From Durusdinium trenchii (Eukaryota > Sar > Dinophyceae > Suessiales > Symbiodiniaceae), in assembly GCA_963970005.1 (NCBI GenBank), contig CAXAMN010001225.1:1658328-1722327 (forward strand): a stretch of DNA of 64,000 nucleotides, written 5' to 3'. Position 1 is the first letter of the stretch; each line of letters begins with the position of its first letter. The notes beneath the pieces were generated by a model, which worked only from the letters and a program-made list of their open reading frames with translations, did no database searches and was not told where the DNA came from. Below, in pieces: positions 12,180 through 22,275 of the stretch. The position numbers were made by a program, and so were the translations under genes.

Positions 12180-15100
12180 TGTCTTTGACATGTCTTTCAT
12201 GTCGATTATGTTGGGCTCATCCATCTCTCATTTTCTAGGTTTTTCCATTAATTACAGTAGTACCTATTATGACATCATCACATATATTTGGCAAGTATCT
12301 CCTGGCTTTCTCTGCTTGTTCTGACAACCTCTTCCAAAGGCAGCACGTCAAATGCCAGCGTATCGACCTGACATTGCGCAACAGCACAAACCGGCGAAGC
12401 GGCTTCGCAAGCTGCATTTTGGACAAAATGGAAGTGCATTGAGGTGCAACATGTTCTGCATGTCTGGAACGAAACATCTCGCCGTATGAGTAGGATTGCG
12501 TAGCATCTGGAATTCTTCAGGCAAAGCGACTCGCATTTTTCCCAAGTAAAGAATAGCCAGCGAAGCCAAGGCCTTGACTGCATGAGGAATAAATATATAT
12601 ATATATATCTGAAGCCTCTTTCATGCTGGCATCTTGTGCTACAAAACCTGCAGTGCCCTCATGGTGCATGAGTCTGCAAATCTAGGCCAGTGGCCACTAA
12701 GGGTGGTCCCAGCCACTGCCGGCTTTGGCTGAGCATCTGAAGCACACCAGTCATCAGCAAAATGTAAATTGTGATCACCTGAGTTTGTGCTCAAGTGAAC
12801 ACAGGACAAAGCTCACAATCTTACACAAGACAGCTCAGCGGATTCTCCATGCGATCAAGCAACCAGAAACAAATGATTGATGCCGTTGACCCAAAGCACC
12901 CCCCCAGTGTCTGGCTTCTTTGTCTCTGCATAGACTACCTGCATGCACAAGACCACCTGCATAATGACCGACCAAAAGTTCACTTCATCCTGCAGAACTA
13001 GTCTCTAGAAGAAATAGTCATTCTCGTGATCTCAATAGTGGTGAAGTTGTGGCAGTGGCGGTAGTGGTATTGGATGGTATTGGTAGATTAGTAGCGCTGA
13101 TGGTTGCGGTGATAGTGTGCTGGCAGCCGTGCGGGCACTTTTAGGGCTAAACTCTGACAAAAGTGTGCCATTGAACTTCCAACCACAAAAGTCGGGACTG
13201 GAGAGCACATGCGGAATACCACACAGCATGTGACCATTCAGAAGCCAAGCAGCCAAATAGGTATACGTTGCTTGCGACAGTGTCAATGAAATGAACGCGA
13301 AGACAAAAATCAAAGGAGAGCAAGAACAAAACCTGAGCTTCAGCCGTCGAACACCCATCCCATAAACCGTCTAAATCATCGAGCGATGTCTTTGGGACAC
13401 GCAAGTGGGTTCGCCATGGTTTGCCAAAGGTGTTGCATGGCCCTGTGTCACATTGGCTGCCTGAGGCATCACTTTTAAAATCTGTATTGTTCGTCTGCCA
13501 AGTCTCGTGAACGTGATGGCGGCAATGAGCAAAGAATATGCCATTCGTGCTCCCACTCCTGGTCTGCGCCCTCAACTGGGCGATATGTATATAGCATGAT
13601 ATAATGCGTACCCTGTAAATACTTATATTATATATATATATGTATATAATACGGATATGATATATGACTATCTATTGTATCTATCATCTATCTATATATA
13701 TACATATATCTGTATACTGTATATATTGCACCACTGGTCACTTGAGCATTGTTTTGGGGAATTGTGTGGGGCTGCTGGTATACTAGAACATCTAAGGTTC
13801 TGTCGCAAGCTTTCGCGGCTGCAAAGGGTGCTTACACGGACAGTGATTGAGTTCTTTCTAGTGGTGCTTGGGCAAGCGCTTTCACCGTGCAATTCGTAAA
13901 CCAGCATCAAACCAAACAAGAGAAGAACGAATGGAATGAGTTGAATAAGTATTAATAAGTGAATATCATCTTCGAGTGTGTTGTTGTCTCGATTTGCTTT
14001 GGCCGCGCGAGGCTACAAGGGGCACCTAACAACCCTCATACCTGATGCTCATGCAAACTTAGTGGAAGCCGTGTGCTGGGAAGGTTGCCAATGCCAAGGC
14101 TCCATAGCTGGCAGGGTCTTCTGGCTCCCCATATTCCTTGGCCTCCTGGAAGCATAAAGATGCCAACAATGTCAACTCGGCCGCATCAACTCAACATACC
14201 AACAAGATGGGTTTAGCACGCCGCACGCCAAGGTTGTGCAATGTTGTGCACACGGCTGGAAACATTAAGACAAATAGGACCCAAAGACTTGCCACAACAA
14301 AATAGAAACATAAAAAACACAGGTATCAAAAGAAAAGAACACACATTGCCAGTAGCATTTTTTGTTTGGGATTGGGCGGTTTGATGCGTGGTCAAGGGGG
14401 CGCGAGGGAATGGAATCCAATCATTTCTGAGGATCCCAAGGCTTCCAAAGGCAAATTGCATCAAATTACATTCCACGGCAACGAATTCTACGGGAAAACT
14501 CTTCAAACACGGACCCACCTGCAAAGCGAGGGGGCCGTGGGGGTTGTATAACAAGGGGCGCGTCTGATACAGTAACTGAAAGAAGTACGTTGTAATACAC
14601 AAAGGAAAACACAGTGAGTTACAAGCACGTCATTACCCCCCCATCTCCCCACCCCACCCCACCCAACCCCACCCGACAACCGAACCACGACGTACGTGAC
14701 AGGCGCAAGGGCGGCGTATCAGCTGCGTGCCTATAACAACGGCGGCTCATATCTTGTCACTGGGGACATGCGCATCCATTTGCTACTAGCCTTGGCCCAA
14801 CTTTTGTTCAACTACCGGCAAGCCCCAATCCACTAATCCACAAATGTATAGTTGGCAAGCCTCAAGCAATCTCCCAAGCCTTTACAAAAAGCCTTGCTCC
14901 GGCGGTCCATGGCGGTCCTGCATGGACATGGAGAAAAACCAACGAAAGGCATGGAACCTTGGTTAGGCCAAACGAACGGCATGCTATCACACAAAGAAAG
15001 GCAGTACTCGCCTGTGAGTGAACGAGGCTACACCCGTACCTCACCTCTTGTGGCATCTCATCTTAACGCATCTTGCGAAGTGAATGAAACGCATTGCGTT

Positions 15101-15522
15101 ATGCTCCCTATGAGGTCCTATGCCACTCAACCGGTGTCAACTTGCATTTCGACACCGGGAATTCATTCCGTTCCGAGTTTTTCCTCTGAGCGCCAAGAGG
15201 CTTCCAGAAGTTGGAGTTTCGGATCAGCTCTAGAACAGGGACCTGAGTCCACATCGGCAGTGGGCCGACCGAAACAGGTTGGATCAAGAAGGGCACCTAA
15301 TTATATATATACATAACTCTCCACATCCCTCGCATCCTACTCACACTCAATCCTGTAGGCATCAGCTTCGATGATTCAGAACTCAATCCCTTATTTTTCG
15401 TTTTTATTGAATTGAAGTGCAAGTTTTCAAGCGTCCATAAAGTATTCGACCACTGACAACAAATCACTCTCAAAGGACGACAATGCAGGCGATCCGTGTG
15501 AAGTTGGGGTATATATAATCTC
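12180..15522. other. Mostly non-coding interval with one supported exon
   Basis: Apart from the exon at 13333-13460 I find no convincing gene. The interval holds AT-rich microsatellite (TATATA near 13620-13730) and a C-rich run (CCCACCCCACCC near 14640-14680). A 154-codon plus-strand frame at 14852-15316 has no recognisable character or paralogue. Confidence 0.4.
13333..13460 (-). CDS. Single exon with good splice sites
   Basis: Reading the minus strand, a CCTCAG acceptor precedes 13460 and a CAG/GTTTTG donor follows 13333, bounding 128 nt of open sequence (residues such as RTHLRVPKTSLDDLDGLWD). The product is not recognised, and neighbouring exons could not be joined with confidence. Confidence 0.4.
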
Positions 15523-15690
15523 CTAGTAGCATTCAATGTTCCTAGCAGCGATGCCCTTTGCTCCTAGTAGCTTCTTGCTCCTAGTAGCGATGCCAGGAGC
15601 CCTTAGTAGCTTCTTGCTCCTAGTAGCGATGCCAGGAGCCCCTAGTAGCGTCCTTGTTCTCAGTAGCGATGCCAGGAGCCCTTATCGTTT
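15523..15690. repeat. CTAGTAGC-type minisatellite, array 2
   Basis: About seven units such as TCCTAGTAGCGATGCCAGGAG and CCTAGTAGCTTCTTG repeat in tandem. The family is shared with the arrays at 3.7, 21.4 and 27.0 kb. It ends just before the first exon of the plus-strand gene at 15.8 kb. Confidence 0.75.
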
Positions 15691-15774
15691 CATCATCAAG
15701 CCGAATCTTGGGCCAGTTGGCCCATCACCATCTCCCCATCGCACGACCTAAATTACGAGACCTATCATTCCAAG

Positions 15775-16962
15775 GCAAAGCCGCTAAACTTAAACCTAAG
15801 CATGCAGGCAAAGGACATCTATGTACTCAAATAGGATCAAATTGGTAAGGGCATGTTGTCCACATCTTTTGGTAGTTCAATTCAAGTTTGCTTTGTTGAT
15901 GTTCTTGTTTTGCCATGTTATGGTCAATTTTGGTGATGTACATATACAAAAATGGAGTTCTTTCATGTTGCACATCCTTTTGATTTTGTGAGTGACTTGT
16001 CTTCTATGCCCTATGCCTTCCTTTTGCACTGGAGCTGAGGCTGATGGAGAACGCTGAATACAGTATCTGATGTCCTATTCTTGCCCCAGGTACCGTCCAC
16101 CCGAGGATGATGTAGTTGAAATAGAAGTGGGAGGCCTCAGCTTAGCAAGTGCAATCACAATGCGGAACTTAATATCGCAACAAGAACTTGTTGAGCCGGA
16201 CAGGGATGGCCTGGGTAAGTCTTAAAGCCGCATTGAGCTCTCATTATTGCAGTTGAAGCTTACCAAAAGGTCCCAAGAGCATTGATGTCAAAGGTGTCAT
16301 CTCTGTGCTGAGGACATGAATGGTCGTTCAAGGTCATTGCAACAAACTATGCTGGGCCTCAGGCAGATGGCAAAAAGTCTGCCAACAAGCTAAAGATTCG
16401 ACCGGGCTTTTGAGCAATGCTGACCTCGATCAGGCCAAAAGGCAGCCCAAAAATCCATCATTGCAAATCATCCAGAAGTCGGAGCTTGTTCCAGCTTTGT
16501 TTGTAGACGAGTTATCCTGGGAGAGCCTTGGCCCCCCCACCAGTGTGAGGGTGACACCACGACTCAAGGAAGTCACAAGCCTTGGCAAATGATCTCTGCG
16601 GCGATCGTGGCTCCTCACTTGGCGACCAAAAACATCTAGATCTATGTTGCTTTTGGAGCCGGCTTTTAGCAGCTGAACACTCTTGGCGCAATGTTGGGCC
16701 AAGCTGCAGCACAAACATGACCTCAGGCTCCATGTGGGTCAGTGGACTTGGCTCTTCGGGACATGTGGGGCGTTGTAAGAACCCCATGTCTATTGCAATA
16801 CCTCGAAACCATGTTATCGTGTTTTTCTACTCTTATCGTTTTCTCAGGTGAAAGCATCTCTGGTGGAAGATCACAAATCAAAAGATGTCTTTGGTGGTCT
16901 ACATGGTCCTACTTCAGGATCCCGTAGCACTGCCTGCACCAAGGCGTGCACCGTCTTTGGTG
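15775..16962 (+). CDS. Spliced gene of unknown function (four exons seen)
   Basis: Four plus-strand exons join in frame: about 15775-15844 (Lys-rich; donor TTG/GTAAGG), 16090-16214 (acceptor CCCCAG; donor CTGG/GTAAGT), 16253-16293 (acceptor TTGCAG; donor AAG/GTGTCA) and about 16850-16962 (acceptor TTCTCAG). The splits restore whole codons (TG+G gives Trp, G+TT gives Val), which is strong evidence that these are real exons. Exon 2 reads YRPPEDDVVEIEVGGLSL; exon 4 reads VKASLVEDHKSKDVFGG. No family is recognised. The true start, the end, and any exon between 16.3 and 16.85 kb are uncertain. Confidence 0.55.
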
Positions 16963-17200
16963 GTAAAGACATGGCAGCAGCAATGATCAGATATAGACAG
17001 CTAAACAAGACTACCACATCGCACACGTCTGCCCTTCAAAAGGTCTAACGAAAACAGAAAGACCACTTTGCATCGTTTCCCCTCCACCTCCCAAACAAGT
17101 CAAGAAAAGAGCATTTGTTTTCCGTCGTTTGGGCGATGTGCAAGAAATCTCTTGCTATGGTTTTCTATTGAGAAAGGGGGGCAATCTATTCGTCGTCATT

Positions 17201-17244
17201 GGTCACATATTCTATGTGACCAGCATCACATATTCTATGTGACC
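17201..17244. repeat. Tandemly duplicated palindrome
   Basis: Two copies of (GG)TCACATATTCTATGTGACC (17201-17221 and 17226-17244) lie side by side. Each is a hairpin with 8-9-bp arms and a TTC loop. They lie 42 bp past the stop of the tyrosine recombinase ORF and could mark the end of that element. Confidence 0.8.
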
Positions 17245-17285
17245 AGCAACAACTTGATGATGAACTTCAGATTTCTTGCATCCAC

Positions 17286-18945
17286 TCACCAACGTACCAT
17301 CGCCCTTCCATAGCATTTTGCACATCTCTCTTGTTCTTCACTGACTTCATCTTCCTCATAAATCAATTTACAATGGCATGCTGCGTCGATCCAAGGCCAT
17401 CCACAGGCTGTCAACCACAGCTTGGGATTCGGGTTTGCACAACTTGCCATATTCACTGCGCGCAATTTGCCGGACCTTTCACTGATAATAGCAGTTGGTC
17501 TCATGGCCTTTCGAATTTCTTCTCTCAGCTCTTCTTTGTTCTGTACGATTGGTTCGGGCGACATTGATTTGCCCATCTGCGCTTCCAGCATTTCTTCGGC
17601 ACGCTTCAGATGTTCTTCAACACGGTCAACTCTGTTCAATGCAGCAGACACCAAGTCGCATGTCGACAGAACGTCTGACATCTGCATGTCGGCTCTCGGA
17701 CGCTCTGCCCATGAATCTTCAATATACTGCCACACCACGTTCGAGTTGTGTCTTGACATCCATTGTATCGAAGCCACCGGCACCCCATTTCGTGCCAAGT
17801 GCTTCATTCCTCAACGCCTGGCAAAGTGCCCTGTCACTCTCTCCACTATCAGTCCTGCTGCATCGGTCAGCTCCTTCTTCATGAGGCTTGCGAACTTCTG
17901 AGCATGGCTGATCATATCTTCTTTCTCAACAACTCTTCTTGGATCCTTCATTTGCCCGATCAGAGGAACACCTTTGCCGGACACCTCGCCCTGGCTTCTC
18001 ACTCCAAGTCGACTAAGTTGCAGCTCAAGTAAATTCTTCGCGGTGTGAAACGGGCAAGTGAGCAAGGCTTCCTGCGCACATCGACATGGGAGCGCTCTCC
18101 ATGCCCTGTTGGCTTGTGGGTCTGTCTTTTGCACTGGCAGGTGTAAGCCTACCACTTTGTTATACTTTGTTCATGAAGTCGAATCTGATTCCGTTCGTGT
18201 CCAGGGTGAGGCCAGCCAATTCTGTTTCTCTCAGCACAAATCTGGTGGCAAGCGCCCAAACCCATGCTCCTCCAGCGGGCTCTCTCGCAGAGAAGTTCAA
18301 ACAAGATGGCTCAAACCCGAACAGTGTCATTACTGTCTTCCACCATTCCAGCTTGATTTCTTCTGCTCTGGTTGCTGGCCCCTGTGCACGCTTCGCCACC
18401 CTCTTCACATCACTAAAGAACATGTTCAGCTTGCTATCCCAAACATATCCCGCCTTGATGTGTCTCGACTTGGCTTCCTGGACGTACGTCGTCACCGCCT
18501 TGTATCCGCTAGCTCTCAAAATGGCAACTACTTCAACAATGCTCTTCTCAGTGACAGGTATGGCCTCCAAACCTATTTGCCTGCACACTCTCTCCCATAA
18601 CGAAAACAGGGACTCCTTGGTGTTCTGCATGGTAAGTGCTAACGTCAGGCTCCCAAACCGCTTCACTGCCAGTTCCTTTCTGGCTGGATCAGCAGCAATC
18701 TGCATTGCCAGGCTTCCTCGGCCAAGTCTGTTCCCGTCTTCTACTTCTTCATCAGACCGACCCAAAGCACGTCTAACAGCGATCACTGCTGGTGGGATTT
18801 CTTCCTTGCTTGGCAGCACACCTGCATACGTGAATGGGGTGATCACGGGGCCTCTCGCACCTTTACACATTCTCCTCGACACCAAAGGGTCTGCGGACGT
18901 CAATGAAGGCTGTACCCTTAACATCAAACTACTCCTATCTGCCAT
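17286..18945 (-). pseudogene. Tyrosine recombinase (YR), broken
   Basis: This would encode the integrase of the retroelement. The N-terminal part (18160-18945) has a core-binding-like helical region (ERVCRQIGLEAIPVTEKSI). The first catalytic Arg lies in the LRETEL motif near its C-terminus. A stop and frame change at about 18155 are followed by VGLHLPVQKTD, a run typical of this recombinase clade. The remaining catalytic set is then visible: GHFARR (His-x-x-Arg), SRH, and QYIED (nucleophile Tyr). A single in-frame TGA separates GHFARR from GMKHLARNG. All catalytic residues survive, although three interruptions prevent a single product. Confidence 0.65.
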
Positions 18946-19364
18946 ATCTGAGGTATCTATACGTGTAACTACGTAGGCGGACCATCTTCCAAGTGACTAC
19001 AGCAGGTAAGCGTATCCATCACCCATGCCTCCTTACTGGAGTGGCCCACAGAACACACCAACCTAAGTTTGTTGCCACTTCAGGCCAAGACGGCCCACCA
19101 AGTTCCCGGACTGCATTGGCAGGCCAGCTGAGAGCCTGCAGTGGGATTGCGTGCGCTAAGACCTACTCTCTCTGTGTGTTCAACTGCGAAGCAATCTCAG
19201 TGCACGTCATGTCTTCTAGAAGATTCCGTGAGGCCACCATTTTTTCCAACTCAAGTGGCTTTTGGCCCGCGCGCCGCGCGCGCCTCCAACAGCCGTTTTT
19301 GAGCCCAAAAAGGTGCGCGCGTGCGCGCGGACCCAAGCATCCAAAACGGTGACCTTCAAGGATC

Positions 19365-19697
19365 TTAATAATGTCTTTTTCCCCCCACCATGGCTCTCTT
19401 CATTCTTTTCACGGCCACGCTCGCAAGAATTGTTTTCCTCGAGGTTGCGGTGAAAGGCATTGTGCATCTCGCAACTGCCATGGTACTGCATCGCCAGGCC
19501 TGCAGGCGACTGAGGGCGTCAGCGATTTTGTTGCTGATGCCTAAGACATGTTCTGCGCGAATCTGCATTAGCTGATGAATCTCTATCTGCATACTAATCT
19601 CTGCAGCGAGCTGTACCATCAATGGCGACTTGGCTCTGTATTCCATTGCTGCTGAAAATGTGGCTGCGTTGTTGTCCCTGCCCTTCGAACACTGCAC
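19365..19697 (-). pseudogene. RNase H domain of the YR retroelement
   Basis: The frame includes GRDNNAATFSAAMEYRAKS, matching the Asp-Asn-x-Ala-Ala strand-helix of retroelement RNase H. It ends with HVLGISNKIADALSRLQ, matching the H-x-PG-x-x-N-x-x-ADALSR motif typical of DIRS-type and related RNase H. The region before it should be reverse transcriptase but is instead the Gag zinc knuckle. Sequence between this ORF and the recombinase (about 18.95-19.36 kb) holds a CG-rich patch and no clear domain. Confidence 0.6.
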
Positions 19698-19702
19698 GTT
19701 CG

Positions 19703-20955
19703 GACGCTGGCCAAGACTAAGACATAGCTGGCAGACGTGAGCACGATGTTCACTGCAAGCAAGGTTCCTGACATGCTCCGGGCTGTCCTTTGGCCTTTGG
19801 CAAACTTGTAACAGATCTAATCTGGTATAATCTGGTTTCCATCACGGTCTGTCACAAAGAATTGCCCATATTTCGTGGGATTCTGCATCTTGCCTTTTCC
19901 CTCACTCTTCGCTGTACCAGCTCCCCTCCAGCTATAGGAGTCATACTGACTGGTCTGCTGTGGCCGCGATCTTCTCCATTCTTCCTCCCTTCTCTCCTTC
20001 TCTGTGTGCCCTTGTTGGGATTGGATGCATCCTTCTCCGCGTCCGTCATGTTCACACCATCAGCCTCTTGTCTGCTCATAGATCTTCCACCTTGTCGTGC
20101 AATGAATGCTTGAGCAGGAATCTGCACTTCCTGATTCCAATATGTCTGATCCCTTGCAGCGTCCAATCCACGGCTGTTGTACGTCGAAGTTGAGGTCCAT
20201 GGGCAACCTGGCTTCAATCAATGTCAACGACCGACGAACCCTCTCCAAATGATCACTGCGGCATCTATCTTCTGCTTGTAGGATCAAATGCCAACATTCG
20301 GGATACTGCCTGTTCAATGTTGCAATCATCCGGTAGTACTCATCTAAGGCAGCCCAAGTGATCACCGGCTTCCTGTCACCTCCAGGCACCACAGGCTCGT
20401 GACGCAGCATCAGAAGGATAGTGCGGTAAACATCCCAACACGACGTCCAAGCCTGGAAACTTGGCGGTCCTGCCACCTCTGTCTGTTTCCGGCGCCATCA
20501 TCTTGTAACAGGAAACCTTTGGCTTTCATTTGGCGCTGGGTGCGTCTGGCATATGGTGTAAGCACCGAGAAGTCCGCATATGGTGCAGATCCTCGAGTCA
20601 CCACCTTGTTGATCATCACTGTCAACTGCTCAGCCGTCGGCTCTGTCTCCTTCACCGGACCTGCTCCCATCACCAGCCTGTATTGTGCATAGGCCTCATC
20701 AACCTCCGCTTTCCCAACCAACTCCAGCTCTGTATCGTCAAGTCGGTCAGCAATCTGAGAAGCCTTCACCTTTTGAATTCCCAGCTGCTTTGTACTGCCG
20801 CCCACTGTCAAGGGGATTGCTGAGGCTGCAATCGCTGCTGCTGCAGGTGACGCTAAACTTGCCACAACTCCTGGAGCCGCATTGATCTCTCGCCAGAGTG
20901 CCAAGTCCATTTGGCACCACCTAATGATGGCCTGCAAGCCGGTCAGGGTACCCAT
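19703..20955 (-). pseudogene. Gag-like protein of the YR retroelement
   Basis: Successive minus-strand frames give an Ala-rich start (20410-20955) with a conserved-looking run (GSAPYADFSVLTPYARRTQ). This continues after a frameshift near 20450 with a helical segment (SFQAWTSCWDVYRTILLML, then YPECWHLILQAEDRCRSDH) and ends near 19.70-19.83 kb with Cys and His residues (CYKFAKGQ, then HRAHVCQLCL and a final Cys) resembling a nucleic-acid-binding knuckle. Structural capsid role is inferred from position and layout. At least two frame changes are needed to read it through. Confidence 0.5.
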
Positions 20956-21140
20956 TTCGGTGTCGGTAGGTCGGTAAAGGACTGTTGGCCATAGCGACGC
21001 TGTCGATGCCGATCGATGGCCTCCAAGGGAACCTCACACGGCTGAAATTCCAGCGGGGGAACCACACCGCGCTTCGAAAGCGCCCAACCCAAGCCGAGGC
21101 CACACGCCAATCCAAATGACCACACTAGGACCAGCAAGGT
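20943..21140 (-). CDS. Short hydrophobic ORF upstream of Gag
   Basis: The minus-strand frame gives a leader-like hydrophobic stretch (VLVWSFGLACGLGLGWAL) followed by basic residues. It lies between the spliced-leader relic and the Gag-like ORF. There is no clean ATG in the frame, so the start is uncertain. It may be a small membrane peptide or the N-terminus of the element polyprotein. Confidence 0.3.
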   Translation of the reverse strand, partial: TLLVLVWSFGLACGLGLGWALSKRGVVPPLEFQPCEVPLEAIDRHRQRRYGQQSFTDLPTPKWVP

Positions 21141-21153
21141 CTCGAACTCAGTT

Positions 21154-21168
21154 CTTGAGCCAAAATGG
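21154..21168 (-). other. Relict dinoflagellate spliced leader (15 nt)
   Basis: On the minus strand this reads CCATTTTGGCTCAAG, identical to the last 15 nt of the 22-nt dinoflagellate spliced leader. The bases upstream (TGTTT) do not match the leader 5' half. Such 3'-portion relics are known to mark genomic copies of mature trans-spliced mRNAs. It sits at the 5' edge of the YR element coding region and points in the same direction. Confidence 0.75.
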
Positions 21169-21402
21169 AAACAACATCAAAGGAAGATTGTCGGTGTTCT
21201 GCCACCTGACCTCTGCAGTTTGTCTTTCCTACGTAAAGTTCCTTTCCTTCATTCAAATGGGTACTTGCCCACCAGGGCTGCTTTTCGCTACATTTCCTTA
21301 TCGTTTTCGTTATCGTTGTGTTATCGTTCCGGGCACCTCTGCAGGTTGCCATTTTCGTGGTTCATGTAAACAGCTACAGCATGTGGACCAAACAGCCCAT
21401 TC

Positions 21403-21623
21403 AGTTCCTAGTAGTAAGGCCAGGAGCCCCTAAGAGCTTCTTGTTCCTGATAGCGATGTTGCTTTGTAGTAAGGCAAGGAGTCCCTAGTAGCTTTTGTCA
21501 TTGTTCTTGGTAGTAACGCCAGGAGTCCCTAGTAGCTTCTTGTTCCTAGTAGTAAGGCCAGGAGTCCCTAGCAGCTTCTTGTTCCTAGTAGTAAGGCCAG
21601 GAGCCCCTAGTAGCTTTTTGTTC
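21403..21623. repeat. CTAGTAGC-type minisatellite, array 3
   Basis: About nine degenerate units such as TAGTAGTAAGGCCAGGAG and CCCTAGTAGCTTCTTGTT repeat in tandem, upstream of the YR retroelement. Same family as the arrays at 3.7, 15.5 and 27.0 kb. Confidence 0.75.
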
Positions 21624-22095
21624 TGAATGTCCAGGTATAATCATTGTTATCGTATTTTTACTCTTATCGTTTTCTGGGGTAGGAATGCATTAGTAGTGTT
21701 AAGGTGCATGCCAATACTAAACCGCTGAGCGCGGGGTTATTACAACAGCCCATGTAACACTGAGCAGTCGATGTGTCGAAATTCAGCCAAGCATCTAAGA
21801 ACAATCCATACCATCTCCTCGGTCTTCCACTCTATAGAACAGGTGGGGGTGAATGGTCTGCATGCATGGGTGAGCAAATTGAAGGGAGTTTCCTGACTGA
21901 CATGCTGCAGATCGCTCTAGCCAAGGTGCTGCATGAGAATCTGCACCTGCAAGTACAAACGACACTATCTCGCCGGAAGTCTCTTCATACATGTTCCTGC
22001 ATGGTCCCTCTAGCCTTGCAACATGAACGCGGTGCAGTGCCCGAAAACTGTGCATGCGGCAGTAGGCTGAAACAACTCCGCCCACGTAGGTTGCT

Positions 22096-22275
22096 CTAAC
22101 GAATCGCAATCCCTTCAAGACCTGCCTCAGTGGTAGATTTGACACTCATCAAGTTCCGGATGATGAGATATAGTGCTGTTGGCAAGAAGGCCAGGAAGAC
22201 CTGTCTGGATTGCCCAGGTTGCAGTTCCATGCGTGCAGTTCCCTTCATACATGTTCTGTACAGCTTACCAGTTTT
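22096..22275 (-). CDS. Exon of the CSC1-like gene, FLPT-type membrane helix
   Basis: The minus-strand frame runs ELQPGQSRQVFLAFLPTALY and on into KSTTEAGLEG, a long hydrophobic helix followed by a Ser/Thr/Glu loop, as in the pore region of CSC1/OSCA channels. A GT donor candidate lies inside the frame, so the exact 3' border is unclear. Confidence 0.4.
   Translation of the reverse strand, partial: KTGKLYRTCMKGTARMELQPGQSRQVFLAFLPTALYLIIRNLMSVKSTTEAGLEGIAIR

Larger units (their letters stand above)
17286..21168 (-). mobile_element. Decayed tyrosine-recombinase retroelement (DIRS-like), RT missing
   Basis: Reading the minus strand from 21.17 kb to 17.29 kb, the order is spliced-leader relic, small hydrophobic ORF, Gag-like protein ending in a Cys/His knuckle, RNase H, then tyrosine recombinase. 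Gag-RT-RH-YR is the known order of DIRS-like elements; here the reverse transcriptase is absent and the Gag knuckle reads in frame into RNase H. The frames are broken several times, so the copy is dead as it stands. No terminal repeat was identified with certainty; a duplicated palindrome lies just beyond the 3' end. Confidence 0.65.

Noticed and set aside
14852..15316. 154-codon plus-strand ORF
   Set aside because: No domain, paralogue, splice context or coding-like pattern; it overlaps equally open frames on the other strand.
18086..18976. 296-codon plus-strand ORF
   Set aside because: It is antisense to the tyrosine recombinase, whose catalytic motifs are on the minus strand.
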